Shown: one piece after another, positions 11,496 through 23,148 of the stretch
Position numbering within the stretch: the first letter of the stretch is position 1
Layout: every line of letters begins with the position of its first letter
DNA from: Limonium bicolor
Taxonomy: Eukaryota > Streptophyta > Magnoliopsida > Caryophyllales > Plumbaginaceae
DNA length: 64,000 bases
Assembly (NCBI GenBank): GCA_023374045.1
Contig: CM041783.1
Coordinates: 93,779,298 to 93,843,297 of the forward strand
Direction of reading: 5' to 3'
Position numbers and translations under genes: made by a program
The notes under the pieces: model-generated
Databases searched by the model: none
Seen by the model: only the letters and a program-made list of their open reading frames with translations
Told to the model about the DNA's origin: nothing

Positions 11496-11670
11496 TACAA
11501 CCATTCCCTTCCAGGAACGGTTTGTATATTGAGATTAAGTTAAGATTAAGGCTAAGGTAAGGTTAAGATAAGTTGCAACCATTCCTTATTAAAGGATGGT
11601 TTGTATTGTTAAGTTTAAGATTAAGGTAAGGTTAAGATGAATTGCAACCACTCCTTATTAAAGGATGGTT
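11496..11670 (+). repeat. Three hairpin repeats (ACCATTCC / GGATGGT) in A1 LTR
   Basis: Three imperfect units of about 71-77 bp, each with AACCATTCC or AACCACTCC, a short TTATTAA-type loop and GGATGGTT, separated by AAGATTAAGGTAAGG-like text. The 5' LTR copy is at 1646-1826; A2 equivalents are at about 37976-38127 and 47879-48024. Confidence 0.8.
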
Positions 11671-12275
11671 GTTTCTAAGATTAAGATAAGACTAAGAGTG
11701 AGGTGAGATAAGGATGGACTAAGATTAAGAGGGAACATTACTTAAGGAGTTAAATAATTAACTCCCTAATTAGGGGAACGCATTTAAGTCGTTCATTGTG
11801 TGTGAACTTTGATTGTTCATATATGGATTGTTGTTTACAGCATTTACTATTATGTTGTGCATTTAATCAACCTCCATGCTATCGACAATTAGTCGTCGTA
11901 GCCACGTTAGCTTGGGGGCCATGAGGGGATCGTACCAGCATTCGTGCTGACCCCCTTTGGGGGCTGTTTTTACTACACAGGTACATCAGGAAGCGGCTGT
12001 CGCGAGAGTAAGAAGGGGTACAAGTGTTACGGCTTAAGTGTGGCCTACGAGTTGTGCATGTACACTCGTATGGCAATTTGAGTTAGTAAGATGTATAGGT
12101 TGTGAGGGGGTTGTAAGAAGGATATGTAAATGGTTAAGATTGTTGTACTAATGTTCGGTATATTCTGTAGTCAGACCGTGGCAAGGTCCTGGATTGTAAA
12201 GAATTCCGCTGTGACATGTATATATATATGCTGTTAAGTTGCGAGACCACAATTGGATTGAGTTGGGGTGTTACA

Positions 12276-15200
12276 ATATATACTTCCATAAATTACATAT
12301 TCACCCCAAAACTTTATAAACTTAATATTTAATGTCATAAATCATTTTAACCCAAAGTTTTTGGTCAACGCTTTGACCAAGACTTAATTTCATAATTAAT
12401 ACTTTAATATACCCATAAATTCATATGTACTCTCGGTTATACACTATATTTTCCAACAATTGCAAAATAGTCCCAAAACTTTATAAGATGTCATGTTAAC
12501 ACTTACCCACTTATTTAAATTCACCAAAATTCATAATATTAATTCCTACCTTATATTATATCATAATTATACCAATATACTCCTTAACTCTCGGCAATCC
12601 CATTTAATACACCAAACTTTTCAAAATTTACATTTTAACCACGTAACATATTAAACTAGCCATTTAAATACTTGTAGCTATTTTTAATATTCCCTAAATT
12701 TATAATATAAGTCTATATACTTAAATATTTTGAAAATCACCAAATAACTTATTTCATTCTCGGCCTTAATAATACCTTGCCATATAGTTTTTATAAAACT
12801 TGATTTAAACCTTATAATAAATACATATAAATGTATATAAGCCATATAACACTTCTAAAAATTATGCTAATGACTTAGAATGATTATAAACTAAAAATAG
12901 AACAAATAATTCTTAGACAATTCGGTTTGATAATATGTGTGTCCTATTTAATTTTTGTGACACAATTTAATACCTTAAGGTAATAATCTTACCTTATATG
13001 TTATAATTTATTTTCTTGACAATATAACCTATGATTTTCGGCCATAATATTTTTAAAGGTTTTACATAATTTTTATACCAAAGTTTGAAGCTTAAATTAA
13101 GCTTAAACTTAATAAACCTTACTTATATAAACTTACCCTTAAATTAAGACAATTCTTGCTTGCACTTGATTTCTCCTTGAATTCCAAGCTCTCCAAATGT
13201 TATCTTGATGAAGAATTTTCGGCTCCTTATACATATTTAGGAGATCCATTTGTTAGACTTCTAACAAGGATTTATATATAATATTTGAAGTAATTTTACA
13301 AGAGTTTACCTTAGGAATTTAACAAGGTATTTTTGATACACCTTGAGATGATTGTAGATCCAAGATTCCTTCATGAAATAATGAAGAGAATATTGATTTA
13401 GAAGGTTTTAAATTTTGAAAATTGCTTAAGGAATTTTCTTAAGATTTTCAACATGAAAATATACCTTAACTTGATCTTGTTGTTCCTTGTGTTGTTGTTG
13501 AATTTAGGCAAGGAAATGAGTTGCTAGGATGATTTCTTGCTTCAAGACTTAGGAGATTTAACTAGGAAATTACATTAAAATGGTGTTAGAACCTAGAACA
13601 CCATTAATGGAGCTTAAAACTCTAAGAAATTAACATGACAAGGAAGAAGAAAGAGAGCTTAGCAAGGACTTACCAATTCAGTAATGAGGCAAGGAAATGA
13701 GTGTGGCTACGTGAGGTATTAAGAAGAAACAAGGCTGGATAAGAATGAGAATTATTGGTTGGTAACTTGTCATTATTTAATATATTTATCTTGTTTTATT
13801 TGTTTTCATAATTGACTACCATTGTCTTCCAAAACTATTGTTTTACGGTAATGGTGAGGACATTAGTGGTTTGCTCACTAAGCCTAGGTTATAGATAATT
13901 AATCAAGGCTATTATCTAACATTTAATGAGCTTCATTATTGAATCTAACCTTGTTTTATTTGTAGGTGATCGGCTTGGTGGAAGTAGACAGCTCCATCCT
14001 TGTAGATTTACGGTAATGGAAGTCTTAGGAATTAGCTTAGGTTTTGTTTTTTTTTTTTGCAAGCAAGACAATCATGGAAGTTAGTGGTAGTTTCTTTTGA
14101 TTAATATAAGACAATCTTACTCCATAATTTCAGTATAGAAATCGGTAGTCACATGTTACAGCAAGGCTACTCAATTATCATAGTCTAGCTAGTACACAAG
14201 TGGTAAAGTAAATCTTGTTTTTGTTGTATTTTATGTCATTGCTTTTCTTATACTAATCTTCTTCTTGTTTCTTTGTGTAGGCACACGATGGAGGAGGCTT
14301 CATCTGATTGCACATGCCTAGTACATTATCACCTGGTGGGTGACAAGATGATTCATCATCCAATAACAAAATTTTAAGTCAAACTAGCCAAAAACTGCCC
14401 ATAGATGTCGCATGAAATGGAGGCCAGATGGAACAGATTTTTAACTTAATTTTTGTTACACTATATTGTATTAAGACCATACTAATTTGTGTAATAGGTT
14501 CCAGCATTTAATTGGTACATTTATATGATGGTAAAAGGTGAAAGTTTTAAGGTAAAAATGCTGATTTTAGGTATCTTTTTTCTAAACATCGCCCCTATTT
14601 GTACTATGAATTTTGTGCTGGAATTAATTGATTTAGATGTTCAATTTATCCCTTTTAATATTATTAACTCTTGGCTCCTCAAAAACTTCAAGGCAATTGC
14701 GTAAAACGCATTTTTGTGACACCCGAAGGTGCATTTTTGTGCTTTAAGGATTTTCTGGAAAATAATTAGTCGCTATGAGTTCCAAGTGTTTATTGACATT
14801 GTTTATATTCAATAATAATATTTTAAGGTGTTACATTGAGTTATATAGGGTTATATCAACTCTAAACACAACTCCCGGGCTAACTGGGCAAAAAAGGAGC
14901 GTTAAGAAATTCGTCCGAGCACTTTGTTTATTTTTGATGAATTAGCTCATGCATTATCTTTAGAATGTTGAGTAATGATGTTAGGAACTCTAAGAATTAA
15001 TTTTATAGGAGTTCGTGCCACCTCGACACTCCTCCTAGGCATTCCCGAGGGTTTGTGGGACCCTCATAAGGCATCTCCTAGCCCTTTACGTTTAACTGAT
15101 AATTTAGTGTGAGTAATTCATCTCAAATGTTTATTAAGGTGTTATGGTGCATTTGGAATGAAGTGTATTGCTTTAATTCATCCTATAATGTATTTCCGGG

Positions 15201-15520
15201 ACTTTCGGGCCTTAAGGGCCTTTAAGGGAATTCCCAAGCATATTGTATTTTCACTCAATTTTAGATGAAGTCCTGTGTTTTGAAGATCGTATAATGATCC
15301 TTGGTTAACTTCATGTGAAGTTTATAGCTCATATATCTTGTTTATCTTAAGGTCGGGCTTTAATGCACGTTTTTGACCTTAAGGAGTTTAGGTGTGTTTT
15401 TAACGCCCAAGTGTTTTATATACTTTCTTAGGGTTTCATAATCCCCCAAATAATATTTATAATTCCTCAAATAATATTTATTTACTTATATTTAATTATT
15501 TAAATGTTAGGGGTATTTAA
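12276..15520 (-). repeat. B1 3' LTR (part; left portion beyond A1)
   Basis: 12276-13308 matches 36174-37207. 13309-15520 is the U3-side portion, lost from the 5' LTR beyond the B2 insertion point. The right edge reads GGGGTATTTAA where the terminus should read GGGGTATTTCA, one base off, directly before the polypurine tract. Very AT-rich. The presumed promoter faces left near 13790. No host gene is recognised. Confidence 0.82.
13848..14400 (+). other. Exon/intron-like stretch on the plus strand, antisense to B1
   Basis: Several T-rich tracts ending in AG (TTTGTAG to 13965, TTTCAG to 14133, TTTGTGTAG to 14280) and GTAA-type donors (about 13848, 14013, 14203) alternate as in plant genes. A short ATG frame runs from 14287 to a TAA near 14375. 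No protein family is recognised. It may be a captured gene fragment or chance. Confidence 0.22.
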
Positions 15521-15522
15521 GT

Positions 15523-15555
15523 CTACCCCCCTTAAAAGGACTACGTCCCGAAGTC
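15523..15555 (-). promoter_or_regulatory. B1 polypurine tract with hairpin
   Basis: On the minus strand this reads hairpin GACTTCG/CGTAGTC (six of seven pairs, loop GGA), then CTTTTAAGGGGGGTAGA, then the LTR. The tract is identical to that of family A, but the stem bases differ. Confidence 0.8.
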
Positions 15556-16106
15556 ATAATTTATACTTGTTCATCCTATGGAATCAAGTTCCTCTTATCT
15601 ATCCCTTGTATACCTATCATTACAGGGTGTCGATACTATATTGACACCTCTACATTCCATCAGTAATCTGAGTGTATATAACGCGTAACCTTACTCATGA
15701 TTATCTCTATAGTTATAGCATAAGTATTGATAAGTACTTTAAACAGACACGTGTTCCAACTTCCTAGCTATCCCACTCGGTCATCACTGCACAAGTGCAA
15801 TACCAAATCCTCAGTCCTACAGAGTGCAGAGGCGTAAACCCTTGGCAGTGAATCTCTTGTGTGATTGTAGGAATAAATATAAATATACTGTAAAGTAATT
15901 AAGTGCTTCATAAACATCCAAGTGTTACATAGAACACAACCATAACTTATTCAAGTGTCACATAGGACACAACAATAACCAACCAAGTGTCACATAGGAC
16001 ATACTAATAACCATTCAACTAATTGCACACATGCGAAACAATCAAACACAAATAACCATACATAAAACCAATATAGACTGCAGATATGCAAGTCGCATGT
16101 GGTGCT
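15556..16106 (-). other. B1 non-coding spacer between two polypurine tracts
   Basis: About 550 bp with no gene. At about 15903-16010 there are three imperfect repeats built on CAAGTG(T)(C/T)ACATAG(G/A)ACA. Confidence 0.55.
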
Positions 16107-16141
16107 CTACCCCCCTTAAAAAGGGTTACGCCCACGTACCC
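16107..16141 (-). promoter_or_regulatory. B1 internal polypurine-tract-like site with hairpin
   Basis: Minus-strand reading: GGGTACG, loop TGGG, CGTAACCC (one bulge), then a T-run and AAGGGGGGTAGAG. It lies just past the integrase C-terminus, as the internal tract does in A1 and A2. Confidence 0.6.
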
Positions 16142-16660
16142 CACAAGTATACACAAAACTATAAGAAAGTGACGTATACTTGTCTCGCATGGAGTCCTCT
16201 AACGCCCATGTCGCCTCCTTAATGTCATGGTTTGACCAAAGAACCTTGACCATTCTAATGGTCTTGTTCCTGGTCTCCCTAGTTTTGGAGTCTAAAATGC
16301 GTAATGGGGTCTCCTCATATCTAAGTGTAGGATCTAACTCGAGTGTCTCGGGCTCTAAAATATGTGATGGATGAGGCACAAACTGCTTTAGGTGTGAAAT
16401 GTGGAACACATTGTGCACTCTCCCAAGCTTAACAGGTAAATCTAACATGTTATCTAATGGGCCCACTCGCTCCGTAATAAAGTACGGTCCTACATGCTTC
16501 GGGCTAAGTTTGCCCTTCTGGCCAAGTCTAAAAATTTCCTTCATAGGTGAAACTCTAAAGAAGACTCGATCGCCTACTGCGAACTCGAGGTCTTTCCTAC
16601 CGACATCAGTATATGACTTTTGTCTGTTTACTAGGTATAGCCCTTAAGAATCTATGCATT
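16116..16660 (-). pseudogene. B1 integrase C-terminus with chromodomain-like tail
   Basis: Open minus-strand stretch, best preserved coding sequence of B1. Extending upstream of its first ATG (16544), the frame reads QKSYTDVGRKDLEF, a GDRVFFRVSP motif, then KGKLSPKHVGPY, GRVHNVFHISHLKQFVP, YEETPLRILDSK, RNKTIRMVKVLW and EATWALEDSMRDKY. This is the order of the integrase GPY/F module and C-terminal tail of Tekay/Del chromoviruses, whose tail helps direct integration to heterochromatin. It runs on past the usual end into non-coding sequence that overlaps the internal polypurine tract. The catalytic core upstream is too decayed to read, so this is a remnant and not a working enzyme. Confidence 0.85.
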
Positions 16661-19600
16661 CTCTGACATGTTTCATAGTGCATTAGTATGCTTTTATATT
16701 TGAATCCCGTATGTATGGGTAGATTTGATCTACCATCCTGTACGTTGTTAATATCTTCTTTTGGCCTGTTTGGGCCATTGTGTGTAACACACTTTCATTA
16801 ACCGCCTCTAATAGTTGAAATTGGTGGCGTTCAGGTCTTGTATTAATATTGGGGCTTACTTAAAATCTCTCTCTTTGACCTACAGGTCATCCTCTTGTGA
16901 TTTTGGTTTTTGGGTTTACTGTCACCGTATTCGATTTTCATTTGTAGAGTATGAGCTACAGTCGAGCCGTGCATCTTATGTATATTATAGAAAGATTTCT
17001 GGATACTATTTATTCACCAATTGTCGGTAGCACGTACACGATTATTATCGTTTGTTCATCAAGTATACCACAGTAGGGTTCCTGCTAAGGTTTCTAGCAA
17101 GGTGCAGTTTCTCTTTATTGAATATGTTCTTGCGGTTGAGAATCAACTCGTGTGAGTTTTAGTATGATGTTTCTACTCTTGATATTCTACCTTGTTTATA
17201 TGTAGATTCCCATTTAATGTATATATTGGTTTGAATTCATAAAGAAAATTTCCAGATGGCAAATTGGGCCATAACTTAGAAGGTAGCTTGAGAATACCCT
17301 TATTATAAGTAATTGTCTCTTGATCTCATATTAAATTTATTAATATGGTTCATGGAATAATAATAGTTGGTATTTCCCTCACAATTGACTATTTTTCCGA
17401 CATAAGCGGAGTTTGTCTTAGCTATTTAATCTCCTCAGGGTAACCTGGACAACTTTTAACTTTACACCATCTATATCTCATATATTTATTAGTCAAATCT
17501 TATATTAGATTTAAGGACAAATACTTACGTTTCACAAGAATATTTGTGACCACTTGTAAGGAGTCTCAGGAATCATCCAACCCTGACGGGGTCAGCATCA
17601 GTGTTGAACTATCCTTCCACACCATTTTGTGTTTGGTTTTCCCTTGATCTGACCAGGATCAAGTTCGACCTCCCACGTCAAAATTCAAACAACCATATAA
17701 TTATCATTTTTTTCCAGATTTTATCTTATCGAACTTTGTGACGTGGTGATTACTACGTATACCTTTTCCCTTAGTTGTCATACAACTTATTCCAATAACT
17801 ATTATAACCTATACTCGAATCTAGCGTATAACCTTAATCCCCAGAACTAAGTTCCTTTGATCAAATCATCAAGCGGGGAAGCCAGTTTTTCCTCTTGGCA
17901 TAACAGTAAATTCTTATTAAAACATATAGGCTCATACTGTCTAATAATTATATCCATCAATCATTAACTCCTAAATCCATTATACAAGTAATAAGTTCAG
18001 TCATGGACTTGCATACCATAGAGTACCCTCTTCTCTTTAAAAGGCTTATCTACTATTTCACTTATCAGGGCTTGATTATTGCCTATACTTTGATTACCAT
18101 CACTTGGAGCAAAGACAGTCATAGTTAGACCTCAAGGAAAAGTTTTCATGACTCCGTCCACAATTACAGTTCCCTATAGTACTATTTCCTCCGCCTTAAA
18201 GCTTGGCTTTTCTTATTCCATCTAAACTCCATAAATCAGGTGAACCATATGTTCAGCCAAGGTTATGTATCTCTTAATATTAGTACCAACTCAAACTAAG
18301 GGTTTCCAGTTTGTATCCTATGGTTTGGTAACAGGACAATCAAAGCTTATTGTCTGTTTTTATCTCTTAGGAACGTGGTTAGTCCACAAGCTCAATGGCT
18401 TCTAAAAATAGATCGATTAGGTGTATCGAATAGAGGATCTAAAATTCTTAGAAATTGTATATTTCGTTAGGAAGGTTCACGTATAGAATACTTGTTACAA
18501 GTCAAGGGTATGTTTCCCTATTTTTAGATTTAACTCCCACTCACTTTTAGTGTGTATATATTAATTCAAACTCTTAATATAACTTATACTACCTTCACTG
18601 TAAGTGTCAACGAGAGGTATTCGTTACTATGTTTGTATTAAAATTTTATAGCACCTATGGGGTTAACCTTAGTTGAGTTCTTTGTGCTTTTTTTTTGTAT
18701 TCATAAATTGAGCTGTCATAGGAGACTTTTGCTCGTGTAGAACCATAAGGATAGTGTAGGACGTGTGTCTCAAAATAGGGAAAGTATATTTAATGGGTAC
18801 TTAACCCCCTGAAATATATTTGTACCCTTCAATGTTTTAGGTTTACAACTTCATAATTATATGTATATATAGCATCTAGTATTGCTATTTAGGTAGTCCT
18901 CCCGACTTCAGAAAATATATCTTCAAAGTTTGTTCTCTCTCCTTTATTAATTAAGAGTCCAGCATTGTCACTATAGTAATACTAGCTGAGACCCTTGGTA
19001 TTCGCTCAGGTATTTAGAACCCGTGATTATCCATAATGGATGCTTAGTTATATTTTTGAGATTGTGTTTCTCTATTGTTATATTTCAAGGTTTCGCACTA
19101 TCTTCTCGCGAAGTTAATAAGGGATTGTAAGATTTTGTAGTCCCGCACTGAGCGTAAGCTCGGTGCCTGGGTATCCCATAAAATTTCAGTGTTTATTCTT
19201 TACGTATAAGTCTCTAACAAGCCCTTTTGACATTTTATGTAATCTTAAGTATTTCATATTAATTAATGTATTCCTCTTCATGACATCTGCTCGTCATTTA
19301 GGCAGGTCATAATTTGTAGTTACTATATGTTTGGACAGTTGATAACGCCCTTTGGCAGCTTAAGCAAAAGCCAATTTTCCTCACTATACTTTCTCTTACC
19401 TTTTATCCCAAGGCTATTTTCGGTTTGTATTCTGTTTAATATTCTTAATTCCATGGTACACTAACCTGGATTCTCCACCAAATATTAACGCATCTCTTGA
19501 CTTTAAAACAATCTTATTTGCCCTTTTTCCTCGTCTTCCGATCATCGTATATAAACTCAGTTTCATCTCCTATGGAGAATGATACAGCTGATATCCCAAT

Positions 19601-20029
19601 CCTTACCCACACATATTATATATATTTTAAGTTTTGATCCACTCCCTTATTCTAGTATATAAAATCCTCCAAGGCCTATTCCCAAGTTCTACATTTATTT
19701 ACAATGGTTATTTGTTCATTTATAGTTGAGTATTTATTGAGTAGGATCATGCCGGGTCAAGGTACTTGGCATTATGCCTCTGGATATTCCAGACCTTCGC
19801 TCATAGGTTCAGGTGACCTCGGTCTCATAGATAAGGAAACAAATGTCGAAGTATCCTATTAGATTAGAGGTTACCTTAGTTAGGTCTCTCTAAATTTTGA
19901 TACTTACTAATCACATTAAGTCTCATCAACTAATACTATAAACACCATCTATGCATCATGTATTTAGTTTAGGTACTAGGCTTACCGGGTTTCGCGCTGA
20001 GCGCTAGCCTCAGCGCCTGAAGTTCCCAC
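16661..20029 (-). pseudogene. B1 decayed pol region
   Basis: By position this should be protease, reverse transcriptase, RNase H and integrase core. All minus-strand frames are broken and I could not identify the reverse transcriptase YxDD or integrase D,D-35-E motifs by eye. Dyads with GCGC-type ends lie at 19145-19166 (GCACTGAGC/GCTCGGTGC) and 19994-20016 (GCGCTGAG/CTCAGCGC). The module at 17550-17700, in the same sense, is shared with the tail of family A. Confidence 0.5.
17550..17700 (-). other. Non-coding module shared by B1 and family A
   Basis: The minus-strand reading closely follows A1 6945-7062 (anchors GTGGGAGGT, AACTTGAT, GATCAAGGGAA, GTGGAAGGAT, ACTGATGCTGA). In A it lies downstream of the integrase and internal tract; in B1 it lies upstream of the integrase C-terminus. 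No protein is recognised in it. Confidence 0.6.
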
Positions 20030-21119
20030 TATGTACTTGGTGTTTCTTCCTAGGATTATCTCCTTCCCCTTCTGACTCCCGGATAAGGATGGCTGTCCTG
20101 CCGGTCCACTAGCATAGGTGTTGTTCTACGGTGCCTGGCCTACTCTTGGTCCGCTCGTTTCAACAGCTGGTGTTCTCTGTGAACTTATGGCTCCTTTGTA
20201 CACTCGGCTCCCTGGATTGGAAAACATTCATACTCCCTGTGACCATCCTTTTTACAATAGCGGCACTCCACCTTCCTTCCCGCGTAATCTACACCTGGGT
20301 GATCATTTTCACAGCGTTTACAATAATAATGACGTCGGGTTGGCTTATTGCCTCTAGGTGGTGCTGTTCTTAGTGGCTGAGTATCAATAGTTGGGCCGGT
20401 CAGACGAGGGACCTGCTCCTTCGTCTTCTGACCATGGAAATCCTTCCGCCCCTTCTTCTTTTCAAAGAATTCTTCCCCTTCTTGCAGAATCCATCAGAGG
20501 TTACTCCACCATCATCTCCTTCAGTACTCTTTCTCTTCTTTCTTTCTGCGTCGGAGTAGTCGACTCCTGGTATATAGTCCAACAAACTGGTGATCCGTGC
20601 GTAGTACTGGTCAACTGTTTGACTCCCTTGGATTAAGGTCTCGATCTCCTGCCTTTTCCTCCTTTTCCTCTGTTTATGTTTCGGGGTAGAATTTCTCCCC
20701 CGCAACACTTCCACAAACGCTGTCCATCCAAAGTCCGGTGTAGCTCTACTACGGTGGCCCTCCACAGACCGCCACCACATGTCAGCTGCGTCCTTCAGGT
20801 TGTACGCGGCGATGTCGACCTCTGCTGGTCTTCTGGAACTCTGACAGCCTTGAACGCTTTTTGGTGCTCTACAATGAACTTCTTTAGTGCGGCGGGTCCG
20901 GTTCCCCTGAATGAATTGGTACTCTCGCGTCTGCAATGCTCTTCAACCAGTTGGTTTCCTGGCTGCGGTGGGTGGGGTATGGCTCTCGTAAGTTGAGCTC
21001 CTAGCTGCTGCTGCGAAGTCTGCCATGGCCGCTGCTAGGCCTGGTACTGTTGGAAAATCTCCCGGTGTCTCGCCACTGCGTCCACTGCTGTCTCCACGTG
21101 GTCTTCCGCTTGTCGACAT
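20030..21119 (-). pseudogene. B1 gag (decayed, chromovirus type)
   Basis: The likely start is the ATG at 21119 (minus), about 200 bp after the PBS, opening MSTSGRPRGDSSG. Frame breaks follow. Readable blocks include QTREYQF; then, at about 20690-20830, VDIAAYNLKDAADMWWRSVEG and PDFGWTAFVEVLRG; then VDQYYARITSLLDYIPGVDY near 20570. This is the core of the retrotransposon gag capsid domain of Tekay-like elements (AAY..LK..AD.WW). Downstream at about 20340-20230 two zinc-knuckle-like motifs remain: CKRCENDH and CRYCKKDGHR. Gag would form the virus-like particle and bind element RNA. Several frameshifts and stops make it a pseudogene, though single-base assembly errors could add to them. Confidence 0.8.
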
Positions 21120-21302
21120 CTAAGGTAGTATACTATTATTTCTGCTCAGTTGCTACACCGTCATACACAATCACACGTCATGTAAGTAAGCTAACTACTA
21201 GCAATAAAATATCCCTAGGGTTTTTCTAAGTCCCGAATCCTCACGGACGTTTCCCGTATCCCAATATTCCTATGCTCATTGTCCTAGACTCAGTATCTTT
21301 CA

Positions 21303-21329
21303 TCAGAGCGGTACTCCGCTCTGATACCA
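21303..21329 (-). promoter_or_regulatory. B1 primer binding site with dyad
   Basis: Minus-strand TGGTATCAGAGC (21318-21329) lies 5 bp inside the LTR end at 21335. The dyad TCAGAGCGG / CCGCTCTGA (21303-21311 and 21316-21324) overlaps it, as in family A but with other inner bases. Confidence 0.88.
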
Positions 21330-21334
21330 CTTTT

Positions 21335-21459
21335 TGTAACACCCCTAGTCCTAAACCTGTAATAACGTCGCAAGTCGTAGCATAATGAATAACAAATCGC
21401 AGCGGAAAATAAAACTATCTACCTTGGTGTTACACGCCGTCACTCACCCTTGTGAGCAA
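21335..21459 (-). repeat. B1 5' LTR, segment 1 (terminal)
   Basis: Starts TGTAACACCCCTAG, the reverse complement of the LTR end. Matches the reverse complement of B2 57165-57293. It is interrupted by D1; AGCAA at 21455-21459 is the left target duplication. Confidence 0.87.
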
Positions 21460-23143
21460 TGATAAGTGTCTAAATGAGCATGTTTTTATGGGTGTATTTC
21501 ATATATTATATCAACACTTTTCTGCTCATTTCTCACTTATCGTATGTTTTTCCTCTAGTTTATGTTTTATTGATTATCTCACACACTTTATTGGTTAAAC
21601 ATGAGGAAAAACCAAGCTAGGAGCAAAGTAGACGAAGAGACAAACGCATAGACGCAAACGGCTCAGAAAACGGAGTCCAAACGAAGAATCTAGAGCCGGT
21701 CAAAGTTTGTAGAAGAAAGTAAGTCACGACCGCATAAGTGTCCGCATGACAGTTAGGCGGACAAGACTATGTGACCGACAGCAGAGGCGTCCGCTTGAGC
21801 CTGGGCGGAACGGTTAGGCGGACGACAGGAGTGGCCGGGTGGACGGTTAGGCGGACGACAGGAGTGACCGGGCGGACAGAGGCGAGACAGACAGAGAGAC
21901 CGCGTGAGTTTAGGCGGACGGAGACGCGGACACACAGGCGGCCGCATGTAAATTTGCAGATTCAGTCGCGAACATTTTTCTTCGTCCTTCTTCCTTCGCG
22001 CCTACCGACAGCAAGATAAGGCGCCTACCGACAGTCCTCATGCGTCTGCAACTTATCCATCTACTCCATCAACTGGCACCTCCCTTATCTTGTTCATCCC
22101 ACTAGCACGCGTGATCCAGCCTGTCTCTTCCTTCTCCTTCCTTCCTTCTTCTTCTTCTCCTTCTCCTATCAAAAACCCACGAGCCTTCTGCTCAAAAATA
22201 ATACTACCCTTCCTAAAAATCCAAACACCACCGTTCAAACCACGACAGACCACAGTTCACCACAATCGTCCATCCAAAGTTCATCAAACTTACGCTGTTA
22301 TTTTCCAGACAGCCAACGAAGAAGACGATCTGCACAAAACCAGTCCATATCCTGATCTGTATCCGCGTACCATCGTTCTTCTTCGTTCTATCTGTCTATC
22401 TTACTTATTATGTTGTTTTTATAATTATGTGTTATAATAAATCCACTTCGGGTTAGAAGCAAGCCTATTTTATATAATTGTGTTATATAAGCTTTCCAGT
22501 ATAATTTATCTAAGCAGTATTTTGATTCCTCTCCTTAATGCGCTTTAATTCTCTTGTACAATTATTAAAGTGATATTTGTAGTTCTTTGTTAAAATGCAG
22601 TGCTGAGACAAGGTTCTAGACACAGGAAGTCAAATGGGTTATCGACTAGAAGCGATATTCCTCGCCGTATAGGTTAATCTATCTCCAATAGGGATTATTA
22701 ATAATGCGATTAATTTATTTATGACTTGAGCAAGATTTGCACTTGTTGTCTAAATTAATTAGGGTTTATTAGACAGGAAACGGTCAATAAACTAATTAAG
22801 ATTCTTGAGTTTATTGTTAAAGTGGGAAAGTTATATTAATATGATTAAATAAAATAGGTAAGCAGAGAGAGTACCCGGGATGCTTCTTTAAAACCAAAAA
22901 GATTTATAATTTCTATTTCTTTTCTGTTTTAATTAATTGTTTTTATTATTGTCTTATGATTTAGCTGATAATCATTTCCCTCAAAAAGATAAAATCTGTT
23001 TATAGAATTCTCAGTCAATTTAATATACTATCAGTTATCCACAGCGAGGTCCCTAAGAGTACGACAACCCACATATCCACTATCCCGCAAAACGATTAGG
23101 TACACTGCCTAGGTTGAAGAAGTAGTCACATATTTCTACAACA
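21460..23143 (+). mobile_element. D1: solo LTR (1,684 bp)
   Basis: Begins TGATAAGTGTC and ends TTTCTACAACA, flanked by perfect 5-bp duplications AGCAA (21455-21459 and 23144-23148). Removing it and one duplication restores collinearity with B2's LTR near 57165. No PBS, polypurine tract or coding region is present, so it is a solo LTR left by LTR-LTR recombination. Its ends and length match D2. By alignment with D2, the promoter element lies near 22165 (TCCTATCAAAAACCC against TCCTATATAAACCC). The GC-rich block is at 21726-21948. Clade not assigned; an Athila/Tat relative is possible. Confidence 0.88.
21726..21948 (+). repeat. GC-rich GCGGAC repeat block in D1
   Basis: Many GTCCGC / GCGGAC words, including a 33-bp unit repeated in tandem at 21810 and 21843 (ACGGTTAGGCGGACGACAGG...). 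Placed in the first third of the LTR, upstream of the presumed promoter. Confidence 0.75.
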
Positions 23144-23148
23144 AGCAA

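Larger units (their letters stand above)
1..12275 (+). mobile_element. A1: chromovirus-type LTR retrotransposon with giant LTRs, non-coding (left end outside window)
   Basis: Ty3/gypsy-type element on the plus strand: partial 5' LTR (1-2426), PBS at 2431, internal region 2427-7566 (5,140 bp), polypurine tract ending at 7565, and a complete 3' LTR of 4,709 bp (7567-12275). The LTR begins TGAAATACCCC and ends GGGGTGTTACA. The first base of the window corresponds to about 9859 in the 3' LTR, and the two LTRs differ only by scattered substitutions and small indels where I compared them, so insertion is fairly recent. The internal region has no usable reading frame but keeps stop-riddled traces of a chromovirus pol. 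It inserted into the 3' LTR of B1: sequence after 12275 continues collinearly with 36174 onwards in the other B1 LTR. The predicted target duplication is ATATA (12276-12280); its left copy is outside the window. Assignment to Tekay/Del rests on PBS, PPT and pol traces shared with B1. Confidence 0.9.
7567..12275 (+). repeat. A1 3' LTR (4,709 bp)
   Basis: Complete LTR from TGAAATACCCC to GGGGTGTTACA, bounded by the polypurine tract on the left and B1 sequence on the right. Layout: U3 with a 34-bp palindrome (7830-7863), a TATA-like box near 8190, a pyrimidine-rich presumed transcript start (about 8210-8260), a long leader, 24-bp repeats (9134-9205), GACCGCCCC dyads (9968-10060), 71-bp hairpin repeats (10333-10665), a TTAAG-rich stretch (about 10765-10920) and three hairpins (11496-11670). 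At 4.7 kb it is far longer than usual plant LTRs. No domain-bearing gene is present. Confidence 0.93.

Noticed and set aside
14714..15520. TGTGACACCC ... GGGGTATTTAA as a separate LTR of about 0.8 kb
   Set aside because: The 1-kb match between 12276-13308 and the other B1 LTR and the summed lengths place this segment within one LTR of about 5.5 kb; no target duplication was found at 14714.
20118..20996. Plus-strand frames of 80-106 codons across 20.1-21.0 kb
   Set aside because: They are antisense shadows of the B1 gag remnant, which has recognisable capsid and zinc-knuckle motifs on the minus strand.
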